From the NCBI GenBank assembly GCA_017886205.1, contig JAFNEO010000045.1, forward strand, positions 105,958 to 169,957: DNA of 64,000 nt, in the 5' to 3' direction. The DNA comes from Candidatus Aminicenantota bacterium. Lineage in GTDB: Bacteria; Acidobacteriota; Aminicenantia; Aminicenantales; UBA8522. How positions within the stretch are numbered: the stretch's first letter is position 1; the number at the start of each line of letters is the position of its first letter. This document shows positions 63,883-64,000 of this stretch, one piece after another. A program made the position numbers and the translations under genes. The notes beneath the pieces were generated by a model, which worked only from the letters and a program-made list of their open reading frames with translations, made no database searches and was not told the origin of the DNA.

Positions 63883-64000
63883 TTACTCCAAGATCTCCGT
63901 GACTGTTCCTGCTCCGACCGTCCGTCCCCCCTCCCGGATCGCAAACCGCAGACCCTTCTCCATCGCCACGTCCGCGATCAGCCCGATCTCCAAGTTCACG
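63883..64000 (-). CDS. tuf: Elongation factor Tu, C-terminal end (partial at window edge)
   Basis: The last 38 codons are visible on the minus strand, ending [20 protein letters not shown] and TVTEILE before TAA 63883-63885. This is the C-terminal barrel of EF-Tu. The rest lies beyond base 64000. Gene order tuf-rpsJ is canonical. Confidence 0.95.
   Translation of the reverse strand, partial: VNLEIGLIADVAMEKGLRFAIREGGRTVGAGTVTEILE

Overview
The window is a bacterial chromosome segment of fairly high GC content that looks like Acidobacteriota in the broad sense, most plausibly a Candidatus Aminicenantota (OP8)-type genome. The basis is inference: a VWFA-related acidobacterial-type secreted protein at 20030-22075, Gram-negative envelope genes (two outer-membrane barrels ending in Phe, a lipoprotein LysM transglycosylase), a TrpB2-type enzyme, families of short palindromic repeats, and the canonical bacterial S10-spc-alpha ribosomal cluster. 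No rRNA, tRNA, CRISPR array or intact transposase gene was seen.

Layout. 1-3513 (minus) is a defence-type fragment: a large beta-class DNA methyltransferase broken by an in-frame TAA and running off the left edge, preceded by a small excisionase-like HTH protein and an array of TATCGATA inverted repeats. 3927-8301 is carA-carB. 8379-10160 is aminopeptidase P, followed by mnmA (minus) and an outer-membrane barrel. 12560-15877 (minus) is a copper-handling locus: a YHS-CopA P-type ATPase, a 32-residue membrane peptide that looks like a beheaded cupredoxin, and a secreted Met/His/Cys-rich YHS protein. 16050-20026 is yebC-ruvC-ruvA-ruvB-queA. 20030-28165 holds the VWFA protein, an unknown 113-aa protein with TrpB2, and mtnP-pfkB-beta-helix protein (minus). 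28548-35060 is kdpF-A-B-C plus a KdpD that lacks its histidine-kinase module. 35151-39629 is cobB-larC-folE-metG. 39688-42020 (minus) has an unknown protein, an ECF-like sigma factor and a TsaC/Sua5 protein. 42753-48700 carries a second barrel, a LEA14-like lipid-face protein (minus), cca-galE and an MltD-like transglycosylase. 48727-64000 (minus) is the complete ribosomal supercluster from tuf (partial) to rplQ, including secY, adk, map, infA and rpoA.

The most unusual signal is non-coding. Three dispersed copies of a roughly 140-nt element (13140-13321, 22331-22492, 42398-42580) are nearly identical inside, yet carry different outermost 9-11 bp arms that remain complementary within each copy. 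That is compensatory covariation, as expected of a structured RNA or a hairpin mobile element. All three point the same way relative to the next gene, and two end a few bases upstream of a strong promoter. One copy ends the putative cupredoxin reading frame, and one is invaded by a second repeat family. Several genes also have a -10 box only 6-8 nt before the ATG, suggesting leaderless mRNAs.
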